Below, piece by piece: positions 49,032-59,351 of a DNA stretch of 64,000 nt. The DNA is from Paenibacillus bovis (GTDB taxonomy: Bacteria; Bacillota; Bacilli; Bacillales; Bacillaceae_C). Every line of letters starts with the position of its first letter. Position 1 is the first letter of the stretch. The DNA is taken from NCBI GenBank assembly GCA_007679095.1, contig VEFU01000007.1, positions 1-64,000 on the forward strand. Reading direction: 5' to 3'. Position numbers and translations under genes: made by a program. The notes beneath the pieces were generated by a model that worked only from the letters and a program-made list of their open reading frames with translations, searched no databases and was not told the origin of the DNA.

Positions 49032-49349
49032 TTAATTTGCTAAGCCATTAATAAATTCTTCAATTTCTTCTTGCGTTTTACGATCTTTACTTACAAAACG
49101 ACCTGCTTCTTCCCCATTGTGGTAAGCGATGAAACTCGGTATCCCAAAAATATCTAATTCGCTGCATAAATCGATGAACTCATCACGATCTACAAGGATA
49201 AAATTATATTCCGGATAGTCTGCTTCTATTCTTGGTAAGAATGGCTCAATGAATCTGCAATCTCCACACCAATCAGCAGAAAACATAAAAATTGTTCTTT
49301 CTTCTTTCTTTAATTCTTGAAACTGCTCGACAGACTGTAACTTTTCCAT
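49032..49349 (-). CDS. ytpP: Thioredoxin-like protein YtpP
   Basis: 105 aa thioredoxin fold with active site C28-G-D-C31 in [10 protein letters not shown] and cis-Pro in [13 protein letters not shown] differs from the classical CGPC. Probably a cytoplasmic thiol-disulfide enzyme. In bacillithiol-containing bacteria YtpP relatives are linked to de-bacillithiolation, which would be an inference here. Confidence 0.88.
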   Translation of the reverse strand: MEKLQSVEQFQELKKEERTIFMFSADWCGDCRFIEPFLPRIEADYPEYNFILVDRDEFIDLCSELDIFGIPSFIAYHNGEEAGRFVSKDRKTQEEIEEFINGLAN

Positions 49350-49430
49350 TATGATTCCTCCTGTATTTAAAGCTTCTACTTTTTATCATACTTATCATAG
49401 CAAAAGGAGAAATAAGTACAACAACAATTT

Positions 49431-49967
49431 TTAATTATCTGTAGATTCTTCTTCATTTTCGATAAAAGAAGTAGAGGCTACAATCTCCATTAATAATTTG
49501 GCATCTTCTGCTACATTCTTTAAAGCAGATTTAGTAGAGGCTTTCACCCCACCAATCCCAACTGTAACAATATATTCATCTTCCTCATTAGAATTATTTA
49601 TAATAATAAATCCATATCGATTATCGTCTTCAAAAGATTTCTCACCAATAACTTTGTCAGGAGCAGCAATTAGTCCATTATATAATGCTTTACTTGTTGC
49701 TTTTTCAAATTGATTATAAAAAAGGATAATCGGCTCTTCCCCATGTTCTAGAAAGATATTATTTGCTGTTTCCTTTTCTATTTTACTATCGGAAGGGAGA
49801 TGAAAAGAAATCGATTGAACTTCTTTATTTGCTTCTTTAGGCTTTGCTTTAAAAGCTTGTTCCACATTTTCTATAGCTTTTTCTTTTTGTTCTTCTATCG
49901 TTGTACCACAAGCTACAAGAATTGGAACAATCATGAGGAGAATCAAGCTTAGGGTGACTTTTTTCAC
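49431..49967 (-). CDS. Lipoprotein of unknown function
   Basis: 178 aa from GTG 49967, 7 nt after GGAGG (an ATG six bases upstream is too close). Signal peptide VKKVTLSLILLMIVPILVAC with lipobox LVAC, then a charged linker (EEQKEKAIENVEQAFKAKPKE) and an alpha/beta domain with no motif I can name. Acidic tail. Monocistronic between ytpP and the DUF84 gene. Confidence 0.75.
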   Translation of the reverse strand: MKKVTLSLILLMIVPILVACGTTIEEQKEKAIENVEQAFKAKPKEANKEVQSISFHLPSDSKIEKETANNIFLEHGEEPIILFYNQFEKATSKALYNGLIAAPDKVIGEKSFEDDNRYGFIIINNSNEEDEYIVTVGIGGVKASTKSALKNVAEDAKLLMEIVASTSFIENEEESTDN

Positions 49968-50096
49968 ATTCATTCCTCCTTTACTACAGGACATATAGTA
50001 CTATCATACTACTGAAAAAAATAATTTTACAACCCTTATCTTATTTTTTCTATACTAATCATAATAATGGAAGAATTACAAATCACAAATAATTGA

Positions 50097-50615
50097 TTAG
50101 TTATCTTTTGAATACTGTCTCTGACCAATTAACAGTTTACATATATGAGTAAACATCTCCGTCCTGTCAATTAGTCCATTTGTGAAAATACCAATAGCCC
50201 CTTCGTTTGATCGAATATTTTCACGTTTGCAATACTCTTCCATTACATTTCCTAAGACTTGTCCATTTCTGAGCTTGGAAGCAATAATTTCAGGTAATTT
50301 AATTCTTGCACCACCAGATAAAATAGTTTCCTTTCCTTTTTCAGCTAGCGCGCCATAATTAATTAAATAGAGTCCATAGGAGGTTTCCGTCACTCCACCT
50401 TCTAAACCAAATGCCATTTCTACATCGGCTTGCAGTAGACAATATTCTGCTCGATTTACAGCCCCTCTCATCGTTTCCTCATCCGAAAAAGGCATATCAC
50501 TCACACTTGATGGTGCATCAATTGGAAACAATGTATGAATGAGTTCAGCACTATCTAGTGCAAGTTTAGCAGCATTAATTTTCGCTTTGTTTTTGGACCC
50601 AATTGCAATATTCAC
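50097..50615 (-). CDS. DUF84-family inosine/xanthosine triphosphatase-like protein
   Basis: 172 aa. N-terminal IAIGSKNKAKINAAK, MPFSDEETMRGAVNRA and FGLEGGVTET match the YjjX/DUF84 group, which hydrolyses ITP and XTP to keep deaminated purines out of nucleic acids. Compact, cytoplasmic. Upstream of the lipoprotein and separated from ytoP by a terminator-like hairpin. Confidence 0.82.
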   Translation of the reverse strand: MNIAIGSKNKAKINAAKLALDSAELIHTLFPIDAPSSVSDMPFSDEETMRGAVNRAEYCLLQADVEMAFGLEGGVTETSYGLYLINYGALAEKGKETILSGGARIKLPEIIASKLRNGQVLGNVMEEYCKRENIRSNEGAIGIFTNGLIDRTEMFTHICKLLIGQRQYSKDN

Positions 50616-50644
50616 TAGGAGCTGCTCCTTTCCATTCCAACAAT

Positions 50645-50680
50645 AGAAATAGAGACGATAGATTATCCATCGCCTCTATA
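50645..50680 (-). terminator. ytoP terminator-like hairpin
   Basis: ATAGAGACGAT pairs imperfectly with ATCGCCTCTAT (about 50647-50678), just after the ytoP stop; the T-run is weak. Confidence 0.5.
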
Positions 50681-50691
50681 GCATTCCACTA

Positions 50692-51765
50692 CTATTTTTG
50701 AATAATCTCATTTATAGTTGTTTTGTCACAAGCTTTTACTAATTTCACAATTAATTCTTTTGCTGCTGCGTAATCATCCACATGAACAATAGAAGCATGT
50801 GTATGTATGTAACGTGAACAAATTCCAATTACTCCACTTGGAACTCCTTCATTCGATACATGTACTCGCCCTGCGTCTGTACCACCTTGAGACACAAAGT
50901 ATTGATATGGAATACGATTGGATTCTGCCGTATCAAGGATAAATTCACGCATTCCTTTATGTGTCACCATCGAGCGATCAAATATTCGGAGGAGTGCCCC
51001 TTTCCCAAGTTGACCAAATTCGTTTTTATCTCCTGACATATCATTTGCAGGACTTGCATCCAACGCAAAGAAAATATCTGGTTTTATCATATTTGCCGCA
51101 GTAGCTGCTCCTCTAAGACCAACTTCCTCTTGAACTGTGGCTCCAGAGTAAAGGATATTTGGTATATCGCTTCCTTGTAGTTCTTTTAATAACTCAATGG
51201 ATAATCCACACCCATATCGATTATCCCAAGCTTTTGCCATAATTTTCTTTGGATTTGCCATTGGTGTAAAAGGACATACAGGTACAATCTGTTGCCCAGG
51301 TTTAATCCCTATTTTTTTTGCATCACTAAGATCATCAGCACCAATATCAATTAACATATTTTTAACATCCATTGGTTTTTTCCGTTGATTATCACTTAAT
51401 AAATGCGGTGGTATGGACCCAATAACACCAGGTACTTTCCCGTTATCTGTAATAATTTCTACTCTTTGTGCTAGCAGTACTTGACTCCACCAGCCACCTA
51501 AGGTTTGAAAACGAATCATTCCGTTTTCTGTAATATCTGTCACCATAAAGCCAACTTCATCCATATGACCTGCAACCATAACAGTTGGTCCATCTTCATT
51601 ACCACGTTTTATACCAAAAATCCCACCGAGGCGATCCTGCACGATTTCATCCGCATATTTCGCTAATTGTTCACGCATAAATCTTCTTACTGCATGTTCA
51701 TTTCCCGGTGTTCCAGGAAGTTCGGTAAGGGTTTTAAACAATTCCATTGTTTCATTATTCATCAT
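50692..51765 (-). CDS. ytoP: M42-family metallo-aminopeptidase YtoP
   Basis: 357 aa di-metal peptidase. [13 protein letters not shown] (first metal His/Asp), AWDNRYGCG (bridging Asp), [10 protein letters not shown] (catalytic Glu-Glu), ALDASPAND and the C-terminal [11 protein letters not shown] (final His) are all present. Members form large tetrahedral assemblies and release N-terminal residues; B. subtilis YtoP is annotated as glutamyl aminopeptidase-like. Confidence 0.93.
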   Translation of the reverse strand: MMNNETMELFKTLTELPGTPGNEHAVRRFMREQLAKYADEIVQDRLGGIFGIKRGNEDGPTVMVAGHMDEVGFMVTDITENGMIRFQTLGGWWSQVLLAQRVEIITDNGKVPGVIGSIPPHLLSDNQRKKPMDVKNMLIDIGADDLSDAKKIGIKPGQQIVPVCPFTPMANPKKIMAKAWDNRYGCGLSIELLKELQGSDIPNILYSGATVQEEVGLRGAATAANMIKPDIFFALDASPANDMSGDKNEFGQLGKGALLRIFDRSMVTHKGMREFILDTAESNRIPYQYFVSQGGTDAGRVHVSNEGVPSGVIGICSRYIHTHASIVHVDDYAAAKELIVKLVKACDKTTINEIIQK

Positions 51766-51932
51766 CTGTCCTCCTGAATTATATCGAAATCTTATGACAC
51801 TAACTCATATTTTACAGAATTCCCTACTTAGACGCCATTAATATTACTTCGTAACTCGTAATAATTAAACTATCGTAGTTGGTATACAATTATTGTATAC
51901 TGATATTATGTAAATTTGCGGAGGTGTATTGC

Positions 51933-52244
51933 TTGAATTGGAAAACATTTGTTATTGGGACAGCTACAGGTATTATTGGTGGCTATCTTGTAAGTAAAAG
52001 TATTCAAGACCAAATGCCGATTCCAGGTGAAAAGGTGTTGGCAAGTGTAAAGCGTGCATTTAAGAAAGAAGGTAGTATTGATGGTTCTTGGCTACAAATG
52101 AAACCTGAAAATTATTCCAAGTATGCATTACATACAAAGGTTTATCGTGGTGGAATCATGCGCACAGTAAATGGAGAACGCCAACAATTTGAATTTATTG
52201 CAGATGCATATACAGGAAGCGTCATTGATATTTATCCCATATGA
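51933..52244 (+). CDS. ytzB: PepSY-domain small protein YtzB
   Basis: 103 aa from TTG 51933, 6 nt after GGAGGTG; an ATG-started frame 54 nt upstream lacks a ribosome site. One N-terminal hydrophobic helix (FVIGTATGIIGGYLVSKSI) and a C-terminal PepSY-like segment (YTGSVIDIYPI). Divergent from ytoP, as in B. subtilis. Confidence 0.82.
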   Translation: MNWKTFVIGTATGIIGGYLVSKSIQDQMPIPGEKVLASVKRAFKKEGSIDGSWLQMKPENYSKYALHTKVYRGGIMRTVNGERQQFEFIADAYTGSVIDIYPI

Positions 52245-52284
52245 GAGTGAAAGCAATAAATTTAACTATAAAGCTTGTTTAATC

Positions 52285-52322
52285 CGCAACGGAAACTAAG
52301 TGTATTTCCGTTGCGTTATTAT
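52285..52322 (+). terminator. ytzB terminator
   Basis: CGCAACGGAAA pairs with TTTCCGTTGCG, then TTATTATTT. The right part AAGTGTATTTCCG..GCGTTAT is shared with repeat family A at about 34815. Confidence 0.8.
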
Positions 52323-52359
52323 TTCCAATAGCCTTTCATTTCTTCTTATCTAAATGGAA

Positions 52360-53208
52360 TTACTCTATTCTTTCCCTCATTACTGAAGCAATAATACTTC
52401 CTTCTTCATCCCATTTTATGGCTCTATAGTGAGCGTCATGATAAAAAATGAACCAATCCTGAGCTTGCATTGTCTCCGTTACCCATTTCTGCTTGTTACG
52501 AATTGAGTCCATTGGATAATCGTCATATGCTAGTACCCAAAGTACATTTTGATGTGCATGTGTTGGCATTAAATCCCCCATATGAACTACTCTTTCCCCA
52601 GCGCTTTCAATTACAATCAAGGAATGCCCCGCACTATGACCACCAGTGTGAACCATTTTTATTGTATCCTCAATGATTAACTCATTTTTAAACGTTACCA
52701 TTTGTTCCTCAATACATTTCCAGTTTTCTTCCCAATATGTATTACGTGATCGTATATTTGGATTACGCATTTCATTCCATTCCACTTCAGATGTGTAAAT
52801 AATTGCATTAGGAAAAACAGATTGATAACCATTATTCGAAGGTGTAGTTAAACCACATGCATGATCAAAATGGAGGTGAGTCATACAAATGATATCAATA
52901 TCTATAGGCTTAAGACCGAGACGTGCTAACGATGTATTGATGGAAGACTCTTCCGTCACACCAAAATTCCGCTTTTGTTTATCGGTTAATTTACCGTTCC
53001 CTATTCCAGATTCAATTAATACATGTTTCCCATTCACGTTTAAGTATATGGGATCTGTGCGTAGTTCAATTTGATTTTTCTCATTTACAGGATATTTACG
53101 AGACCAAAGCGGCTTTGGGACAACTCCAAACATGGCACCACCGTCCATATGTGTAACACCACCATTAAGCCAAGTCAAGGTAATTTCTCCAATTTTTAAT
53201 GTCTCCAT
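52360..53208 (-). CDS. ytnP: Metallo-beta-lactamase-fold hydrolase YtnP (lactonase-like)
   Basis: 282 aa. Metal motif T-H-L-H-F-D-H, then [12 protein letters not shown] and [13 protein letters not shown] (bridging Asp). B. subtilis YtnP is a quorum-quenching lactonase-homologous protein acting against Streptomyces signalling. Activity is inferred from homology. Start ATG at 53208. Confidence 0.9.
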   Translation of the reverse strand: METLKIGEITLTWLNGGVTHMDGGAMFGVVPKPLWSRKYPVNEKNQIELRTDPIYLNVNGKHVLIESGIGNGKLTDKQKRNFGVTEESSINTSLARLGLKPIDIDIICMTHLHFDHACGLTTPSNNGYQSVFPNAIIYTSEVEWNEMRNPNIRSRNTYWEENWKCIEEQMVTFKNELIIEDTIKMVHTGGHSAGHSLIVIESAGERVVHMGDLMPTHAHQNVLWVLAYDDYPMDSIRNKQKWVTETMQAQDWFIFYHDAHYRAIKWDEEGSIIASVMRERIE

Positions 53209-53241
53209 ATCGTCGCCTCGATTCTTTTTGTCTTCATTTTA

Positions 53242-53272
53242 ACAAAAAAACCACTGAAATTAATCAGTGGTT
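53242..53272 (-). terminator. Terminator overlapping the trmB stop
   Basis: AACCACTG/CAGTGGTT hairpin with minus-strand T7; the trmB stop codon lies inside the stem-loop. Confidence 0.9.
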
Positions 53273-53917
53273 AGATCTATTTTTATATTGTACTTCGCAG
53301 CGATAAATTGGGTGCCCCATACTTGAGAACTTTTCTTCATATTCTGTCATAATATTGCCTTCAAAATCACTATTGTGTAAATCAAGACTGACAAATTTCA
53401 ATAATAATCCGTATTTTGAAAAACTCATTAATGAATATTCAAATAGCCCGCGATTATCTGTCTTAAAATGAATCTCCCCTTCGTCAATTAACACTTCTTC
53501 ATAAATTCTCAAAAATGATTCATATGTTAACCGACGTTTTTCATGACGGTTTTTAGGCCATGGATCAGAGAAGTTCAAATACACACGGGATACATCACCT
53601 TTTTCGAAAAATTCTCGTAGGTCTTCCCCATTCGTGTGTAAAAGCTTTACATTAGGTAGTTCTGCTTCGATTAATCGATCTAGGGCAGTTACAATGACAC
53701 TTTCTTGCAGTTCAATTCCAATATAATTTATTTCCGGGTTCATACGAGCCATCTCTGTGACAAACTGTCCTTTACCTGTACCCACTTCTATATGGATTGG
53801 ATTTTTATTATCAAATAATAAATTCCATTTACCTCTATAATTTTCAGGATTTGGTACTATATATTGAGGATAATTTTGAATTTTTTCCTTCGCCCATGGT
53901 TTATGTCTTAAACGCAT
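53264..53917 (-). CDS. trmB: tRNA (guanine-N7-)-methyltransferase
   Basis: 217 aa from ATG 53917, after GAGGTG; a further upstream ATG contains that site. [12 protein letters not shown] start, SAM motif [17 protein letters not shown], and [17 protein letters not shown], the TrmB signature. Methylates G46 of tRNA variable loops. Confidence 0.95.
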   Translation of the reverse strand: MRLRHKPWAKEKIQNYPQYIVPNPENYRGKWNLLFDNKNPIHIEVGTGKGQFVTEMARMNPEINYIGIELQESVIVTALDRLIEAELPNVKLLHTNGEDLREFFEKGDVSRVYLNFSDPWPKNRHEKRRLTYESFLRIYEEVLIDEGEIHFKTDNRGLFEYSLMSFSKYGLLLKFVSLDLHNSDFEGNIMTEYEEKFSSMGHPIYRCEVQYKNRSNH

Positions 53918-54022
53918 TTCATTACACCTCATTACCAGATTTTACATTTAAATAACGTATAAAGATGATAGTTCCTGAGTAAACTACCTTCGATTGTATC
54001 AACGTATGAAAGGGAGTTTACT

Positions 54023-54301
54023 ATGTCATTAAACCATCAAGATCAAGTTAATTTATTACAAGATATATTAGTGAATCATCTTGAGGATTGTTGTGGTTCT
54101 GTTTCCGAATGTGAACAACTAGGGAGGTTGGTTAAGTCACTCCTCACGAATAGTGCTGTTCCTAGCGAAATGCAACCTGTTCTTGAAGATATTTATAACT
54201 ATTGTCAATCCGGAAAAAACTCCCCTGATTTAGAAAATCATATAAATACCCACCAGGACGAACTATCCCAGTGGGTAGGACAAATTAATAGTTTTTCATA
54301 A
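54023..54301 (+). CDS. ytzH: YtzH-like protein
   Basis: 92 aa, helical, acidic. LNHQDQVNLLQDILVNHLEDC and the position between trmB and ytmP match B. subtilis ytzH. Four-cysteine distribution is limited to an early DCCGSVSEC stretch (three Cys). Function unknown. AAGGGAG ribosome site. Confidence 0.75.
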   Translation: MSLNHQDQVNLLQDILVNHLEDCCGSVSECEQLGRLVKSLLTNSAVPSEMQPVLEDIYNYCQSGKNSPDLENHINTHQDELSQWVGQINSFS

Positions 54302-54304
54302 ATA

Positions 54305-54338
54305 TTGGAGGGTGCACAAGCACTCTCCCAAGTTTTAA
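54305..54338. terminator. Hairpin between ytzH and ytmP
   Basis: GGAGGGTGC pairs with GCACTCTCC (one G-T pair), loop ACAA, TTTT after it on the plus strand. Shared by the two convergent genes. Confidence 0.75.
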
Positions 54339-55114
54339 TTAAATTCCATTCCGCTAATAAAATCCATCCAAAATTCCACTTCATCCATACGGTCTTTACT
54401 TTTTAGCCATTGTATGGATTGCAATGTTTGTGCCAATGTATACCACTTCATTCGTAGTTCCAAATGTTTTGTTAAGTTTAAACCATATTGTTTTAACCAA
54501 ACATCCCAATCCTCTTTGGGAATATACCAATGAAGTAATAAACCTAAGTCAAGAGCAGGATCAGCTATCATTGCGCCGTCCCAATCAATTAAATATAGTT
54601 CATTATCGTCAGAGAGTAACCAATTATTATGATTGACATCACCATGACAAACAGCCCACTCGTCACATTTAATATTTGGAATTTCTTTTTTTAGAAATGT
54701 AATCACTTTTTTAACAATATTCAATTGTAACAAATCAGCATCCAATTTGGATTCTATATCTTTTACCATTTCAATTGGTTCATAAGGAGTTTTGCCTAAT
54801 CTCATCAACATAGTCAAAAGCGGGCGTGATTCATGAATTTTTCTAAGTAGCTTAGCTGCTCTTTCTTGAGCCATTTCCCTAGGTTTAAACTCTCTACCAA
54901 TTAAACATTGCTGTGCGGTAATTACATCACCATTTTCCATTCTCTTCGTCCAAATTAGTTTAGGTACAATACCTTCAGCTGATAAAACAGCTAGGAATGG
55001 AGAAGAATTACGTTTCAAAAATAACATTTCATTATCTTTTTTTGCAAAGAAAGCTTCACCTGTTGCACCGCCAGCAGGGGTTATCTCCCAATCCTGCCCT
55101 AATAAATGTTCCAC
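54335..55114 (-). CDS. ytmP: Aminoglycoside phosphotransferase-fold kinase YtmP
   Basis: 259 aa APH/choline-kinase fold. GGATGEAFFAKKDNEMLFLKR (nucleotide loop region), Brenner motif CHGDVNHNNWL and metal motif YLIDWDGAMIADPALDLG are intact, so it should be an active small-molecule kinase; substrate unknown. Matches B. subtilis YtmP position next to ytzH-trmB. Confidence 0.85.
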   Translation of the reverse strand: MEHLLGQDWEITPAGGATGEAFFAKKDNEMLFLKRNSSPFLAVLSAEGIVPKLIWTKRMENGDVITAQQCLIGREFKPREMAQERAAKLLRKIHESRPLLTMLMRLGKTPYEPIEMVKDIESKLDADLLQLNIVKKVITFLKKEIPNIKCDEWAVCHGDVNHNNWLLSDDNELYLIDWDGAMIADPALDLGLLLHWYIPKEDWDVWLKQYGLNLTKHLELRMKWYTLAQTLQSIQWLKSKDRMDEVEFWMDFISGMEFN

Positions 55115-55308
55115 CTAAATTCACCTTCATTTATGTCAACGAGAATATTACCCCGAATCATCAGTTCAAAAGATACAGATAAGCCCCAAAATAAACAAAT
55201 TAAGGAACAAATACTGCAAAAAATTATTATACTATAGCTATCCATTATTAGATTTTATCCTTAATCGACTTTTTTCGTCAAGCTGTTTTTACAAAAGTTC
55301 ATTTTTCA

Positions 55309-56247
55309 TTAAGTTTTATTATTTGTTAACACTCTCCATCTATGCTTGGAAAGTTTTATGAACAATGGTGTTTCGCCAATGTTCTCACCATCTGCATGTG
55401 CTGGCAATGGGGATGAATAATTAATGGATATGTTCTTTCCTTTATATAAATCTACTTCTTTATAATTTATATGAGTACCCCAAAAAACGGAAATAAAAAC
55501 AAAGAGAAGTTTAATTCTAGAAAGATTGTGAACTACCACTATATTAAATTCTCCATCTTGTGGATCAGCTTTAGGTGCTATCTTCATTCCACCACCATAA
55601 AAAGGTTGATTAGAGACAGTTACGAACCAGGTTCGATAAAATACTTCCTTCTTACCATCTATTATGAGGTTTAATGTCGTTGGTTGATAACGAAATAACT
55701 CCATTATTAAGTAAAAAACATATATTAGACTACCTAATGAAAAAATATTTAACCATTTCTTCATTTTTGACCCATTCGCTTTTCTAGAGATCTCTGCATC
55801 AAAGCCTGCACCAATACTATTGATAAAATAACCAGACTGTTTTCCCGCATAATAACCCGCATCAAAACTCTCAGCTGATTCATTGAGAAGCGTCAAAATA
55901 ACTTCTGTCGCTTTTTTCGGATTAAGTGGGATTTGATAACCTCTTGCAAAGTCATTACCAGATCCTGCCGGTATATATCCAACAACTGCATGTGGGTATG
56001 AAATCGCGCCATTAATTACTTCATGTATCGTTCCATCTCCACCCACAGCGATGAATAATAATTCTTTTTTCTCAGTGGATGCAATTCTTTTCACTATATT
56101 AGTTGCATCTCCACGTGCTTCTGTAAAATATGCTTTGTATTGTAAATTAGCTAAATTTCCTTTAATTTGCTTCCATACTCTATAGCTAAGTCCATTTTTG
56201 GCTAGCGGGTTGATAATAAAAAATAATTTGCGATTAATATTCGACAT
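55309..56247 (-). CDS. ytlR: Diacylglycerol kinase-family lipid kinase YtlR
   Basis: 312 aa. N-terminal INPLAKNG, nucleotide motif VGGDGTIHEVINGAI, GYIPAGSGNDFARG, and the C-terminal ADPQDGEFNIVVV; the DagK/sphingosine-kinase fold. Phosphorylates a lipid or related alcohol. It overlaps the upstream ytlQ-like gene by 14 nt. Confidence 0.88.
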   Translation of the reverse strand: MSNINRKLFFIINPLAKNGLSYRVWKQIKGNLANLQYKAYFTEARGDATNIVKRIASTEKKELLFIAVGGDGTIHEVINGAISYPHAVVGYIPAGSGNDFARGYQIPLNPKKATEVILTLLNESAESFDAGYYAGKQSGYFINSIGAGFDAEISRKANGSKMKKWLNIFSLGSLIYVFYLIMELFRYQPTTLNLIIDGKKEVFYRTWFVTVSNQPFYGGGMKIAPKADPQDGEFNIVVVHNLSRIKLLFVFISVFWGTHINYKEVDLYKGKNISINYSSPLPAHADGENIGETPLFIKLSKHRWRVLTNNKT

Positions 56248-57181
56248 TACTCTCTTGATTCCAATCTGGTCTTGTAAAGGAAATTGTATGACATTGGTCT
56301 AACAATGTTTTTGCTGCTCGTAATTGCATCATCTTTATCGGTGTTGTAGAACTTCTCATTCTCTGAAACCATTGATCATACGACCGTTTATCTAATATTT
56401 CAAGATCATCAGGTGCATCTGGATAATCAATGTAACCATTTCTAGAAACAATTGCTTTTCGTATAGGGAGATCTACTGTTCCAATTTTAAATAGTTGTGT
56501 AACAATTTTCTCCATGCGCTTAGCTGACATTACTGGATTTAATACTTTAAATTCTTCTCTATTGTTGGATTTTACGAGCCAAAAATGTTCTTTTGATCCT
56601 ATAAAAGAATCGTTCTCCTCTTCCTCTACGAAAGCAAGACACCAAATTTCTGTCGGTGTAATAAGTAGCACTTCTAATTCCACTGGTGCCTTTTTAAGTA
56701 AAAATACTGGCTCATACAATACAAAAAACGAATCAGGAAAACGTTGTAAAAAGTAGCGAATTTTTTTATCCTCGTAGTATTGTGAGTCGATAAATGATTT
56801 TTCGGCAATTGTTGAACTTGCCCAATTCAGTTGAAATTTTAATAAGTTATCAAGGAATTTTTGTTTTAATTCTGCTTTTGTAGCTATTTCGTGAAGGGAA
56901 TTTAACTGTATCGTTTCATCGTTCTCTTCCACAACAACGACCTCTTCATCTTTCTCCTTTTTACGGAATAATCGAAATAGAATTCCTCCTTTTTGTTTTT
57001 CTTCATTTGTATCATCCGCTTGATGATACACTGTTGGAGATTCCCATTCCTTCACTAAGCTTTCCCAATGTTGCTTCTTTAGCCTAACAAATTGTGCTGG
57101 ATATCGGGATATATCCATTTCATATCGTGATATATAATCTTGTAATTTAATTAACTGAGCCACTTTAATATCCTTCCTCAT
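56234..57181 (-). CDS. ytlQ: YtlQ-like protein of unknown function
   Basis: 315 aa cytoplasmic protein with a helical N-terminus, a basic-acidic linker (RKKEKDEEVVVVEEND) and a mixed alpha/beta C-terminal half (YEPVFLLKKAPVELEVLLITPTEIWCLAFVEEE) somewhat like nuclease-related (NERD-type) domains; I cannot confirm catalytic residues. Its place between ytlP and ytlR supports the name. 3 nt after ytlP. Confidence 0.65.
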   Translation of the reverse strand: MRKDIKVAQLIKLQDYISRYEMDISRYPAQFVRLKKQHWESLVKEWESPTVYHQADDTNEEKQKGGILFRLFRKKEKDEEVVVVEENDETIQLNSLHEIATKAELKQKFLDNLLKFQLNWASSTIAEKSFIDSQYYEDKKIRYFLQRFPDSFFVLYEPVFLLKKAPVELEVLLITPTEIWCLAFVEEEENDSFIGSKEHFWLVKSNNREEFKVLNPVMSAKRMEKIVTQLFKIGTVDLPIRKAIVSRNGYIDYPDAPDDLEILDKRSYDQWFQRMRSSTTPIKMMQLRAAKTLLDQCHTISFTRPDWNQESNVEY

Positions 57182-57184
57182 CCT

Positions 57185-57751
57185 TCATATTTGCAACTTG
57201 AACCTCTTCCGTATTTCGTATTTAGGTGTCCTATCAAGATGGGTTTGAAATAATGTTACAGCTTGAATAGTATCACTTAATACAGGAAATTTCTGCTCAC
57301 TATAGCTCCTAAACTCTTGAAGATTAAATGGATCGTCACTGTCCCATTTTCTAGCAAGAGTTATATGAGGATTATATGGACGTTTATCCAGTTTCAATCC
57401 ATTTTCAACACAATGTTCATATATGATTTTTTGTAACTGTATTAACGGTTCTGATTGCTCCATACCTGCCCACAGAATCCTTGGTGCATCACTTTTACCA
57501 AAAACTCCTGTATGCTCAATAGTGAGGTTAATTTCTGATGTATTCTTTAATTTCCAATCTAAGTCTTGATTTAAGCTTGTTAATTGTTCACTGTTGATAT
57601 GACCTAAAAATGCTAATGTGATATGGTAATCCTCATGATGTACCCATTTTTTAAAAGGAAACCTTTCTTTCATCTCATTCGAGAACATTAATAATGATTT
57701 TTTTACCTCATTTGATAATGACAATGCATAAAAATAATGGCTTTTTGTCAT
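57185..57751 (-). CDS. ytlP: RNA 2',3'-cyclic phosphodiesterase (2H family)
   Basis: 188 aa 2H phosphoesterase with the two H-x-T motifs HITLAFLGH (about 42-50) and HITLARKW (about 130). ThpR/LigT family members open 2',3'-cyclic phosphates to 2'-phosphates. First of the ytlP-ytlQ-ytlR set on the minus strand. Confidence 0.9.
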   Translation of the reverse strand: MTKSHYFYALSLSNEVKKSLLMFSNEMKERFPFKKWVHHEDYHITLAFLGHINSEQLTSLNQDLDWKLKNTSEINLTIEHTGVFGKSDAPRILWAGMEQSEPLIQLQKIIYEHCVENGLKLDKRPYNPHITLARKWDSDDPFNLQEFRSYSEQKFPVLSDTIQAVTLFQTHLDRTPKYEIRKRFKLQI

Positions 57752-57810
57752 AGATGTATTTTCCTTTCTCGATACATATATAATGTTAAGTTTAACAAAA
57801 TTAAGATACT

Positions 57811-57846
57811 AAAAAAAGCTGGCTTCCAGCTAGGAAACCAGTTTAT
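57811..57846 (-). terminator. pepV terminator
   Basis: GCTGG-TTCC pairs with GGAA-CCAG; the minus strand continues with T7. About 30 nt after the pepV stop. Confidence 0.85.
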
Positions 57847-57871
57847 TAAATAGGAATTAATACATTAAACT

Positions 57872-59287
57872 TTACTTACATGCAAGTTCATATATTGCTT
57901 GTGCGTATATTGCAGTGGCTTTGAACAAATCATCCAATTCTATGTATTCGTCTTTTTGATGAGCTACATCCGGGCGTCCTGGAAATAGTGCACCAAATGC
58001 AACGCCTGATTCCAACGCTCTTGCATATGTTCCTCCACCTATAGCTAATAATTTAGCCTGTTCTTGAGTTTGTTCTTCATATACTTTTTGTAAAACTTTT
58101 ATGAGTGGATTATTTTCTGGAACATGATGTGGCTTGGAATCAGAAAAATTCTCAATTGTAAATCCAGCCTGATTCACCTTTTCCCTCAGTTTTGTCATAT
58201 TTTTATCGATATCAAAAGTTACAGGATAACGCATATTAAGTCCGAAACGTCCACCGTCATGTTCATTATATGACATTTTCCCTACATTAATGGTTAAATC
58301 TCCCGTTATATCATCCGCGTACTGCACTCCTAATGCTCTTCCACGAGAATCACCAAAAAAGAACTTAACAGCTGATTGTATATATGTGTTTGCTTTTGGA
58401 TCTAAATCCATTGTGGATAAGAAACTGGCAAGGATTAATCCGGCATTTTTTCCGTTATCTGGTTCCATTCCATGTGCCGATACTCCTTCAAGTTCAAGAA
58501 CTGTAAAACCACTTTCTAGATAATAGTTCCCTTTTAATTGCTGTACTTTTAAAAACTCATTGAATGTTTGCATTATCTGTGTATGATTTTTATCCACATC
58601 GATAATTGCTCTTGCATAATCAGGTACCATATTGTAACGTCTTCCAGACTCAAATGATAATAAAGTAATTGCTCCTTTAGATGGAGTTAGTTGATTTTTT
58701 TGTACTAAATCATAATCAGCAATTCCTTTTTCAGCATGAATAATCGGAAAATCAGCATCTGGAGCAAATCCCATCTCTGGCATCTCTTCATGTTGGAAGT
58801 AATGCTCCACACAACGCCAATCACTTTCTTCATCAGTTCCTATGATCATTCGTACTCTTTTCTGAAATGGAACCCCTAACTCCTTGACAATTTTCATCGC
58901 ATAATATGCTGCCATTGTTGGTCCTTTATCGTCAATCGATCCGCGCGCATAAATTCTTCCTTCTTTTACTTCACCACCATATGGATCAACAGACCATCCA
59001 TCCCCTTCAGGAACAACATCCACATGACATAAAATACCAATCAAATCGTTACCTGTCCCTATTTCTAAGTGACCAGCGAGATTGCCTGTATTCTTAGGAA
59101 TAAATCCATCTTTTTCCCCTAATTGCAACATATAGTCTAATGCCTTTTTGACATTTTGACCTAACGGTGCATCTGGTGTTGCATCTTGCTCGTTTAAAAC
59201 ACTAGGAATTTTTAAAAGCCCTTGTAAATCCGCAATAAGGTCCTCTTTCCGTTTATTTACTTCTTCCTGCCAGTTTATATTGTTCAT
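57872..59287 (-). CDS. pepV: Dipeptidase PepV/YtjP (M20 family)
   Basis: 471 aa from ATG 59287, 8 nt after AAGGAG. Zn ligands in GILCHVDVVPEGDGW and ARGSIDDKGPTMAAYYA, catalytic GTDEESDWRC, dimer/lid domain in the middle and C-terminal HQKDEYIELDDL. Cleaves dipeptides of broad specificity, often with an N-terminal beta-Ala or D-Ala. Confidence 0.93.
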   Translation of the reverse strand: MNNINWQEEVNKRKEDLIADLQGLLKIPSVLNEQDATPDAPLGQNVKKALDYMLQLGEKDGFIPKNTGNLAGHLEIGTGNDLIGILCHVDVVPEGDGWSVDPYGGEVKEGRIYARGSIDDKGPTMAAYYAMKIVKELGVPFQKRVRMIIGTDEESDWRCVEHYFQHEEMPEMGFAPDADFPIIHAEKGIADYDLVQKNQLTPSKGAITLLSFESGRRYNMVPDYARAIIDVDKNHTQIMQTFNEFLKVQQLKGNYYLESGFTVLELEGVSAHGMEPDNGKNAGLILASFLSTMDLDPKANTYIQSAVKFFFGDSRGRALGVQYADDITGDLTINVGKMSYNEHDGGRFGLNMRYPVTFDIDKNMTKLREKVNQAGFTIENFSDSKPHHVPENNPLIKVLQKVYEEQTQEQAKLLAIGGGTYARALESGVAFGALFPGRPDVAHQKDEYIELDDLFKATAIYAQAIYELACK

Positions 59288-59351
59288 TCCTTTGACTCCT
59301 TTTCCAAAAAACATTAATTATATTGTACATTTTATCTTCCATTAATAGAAA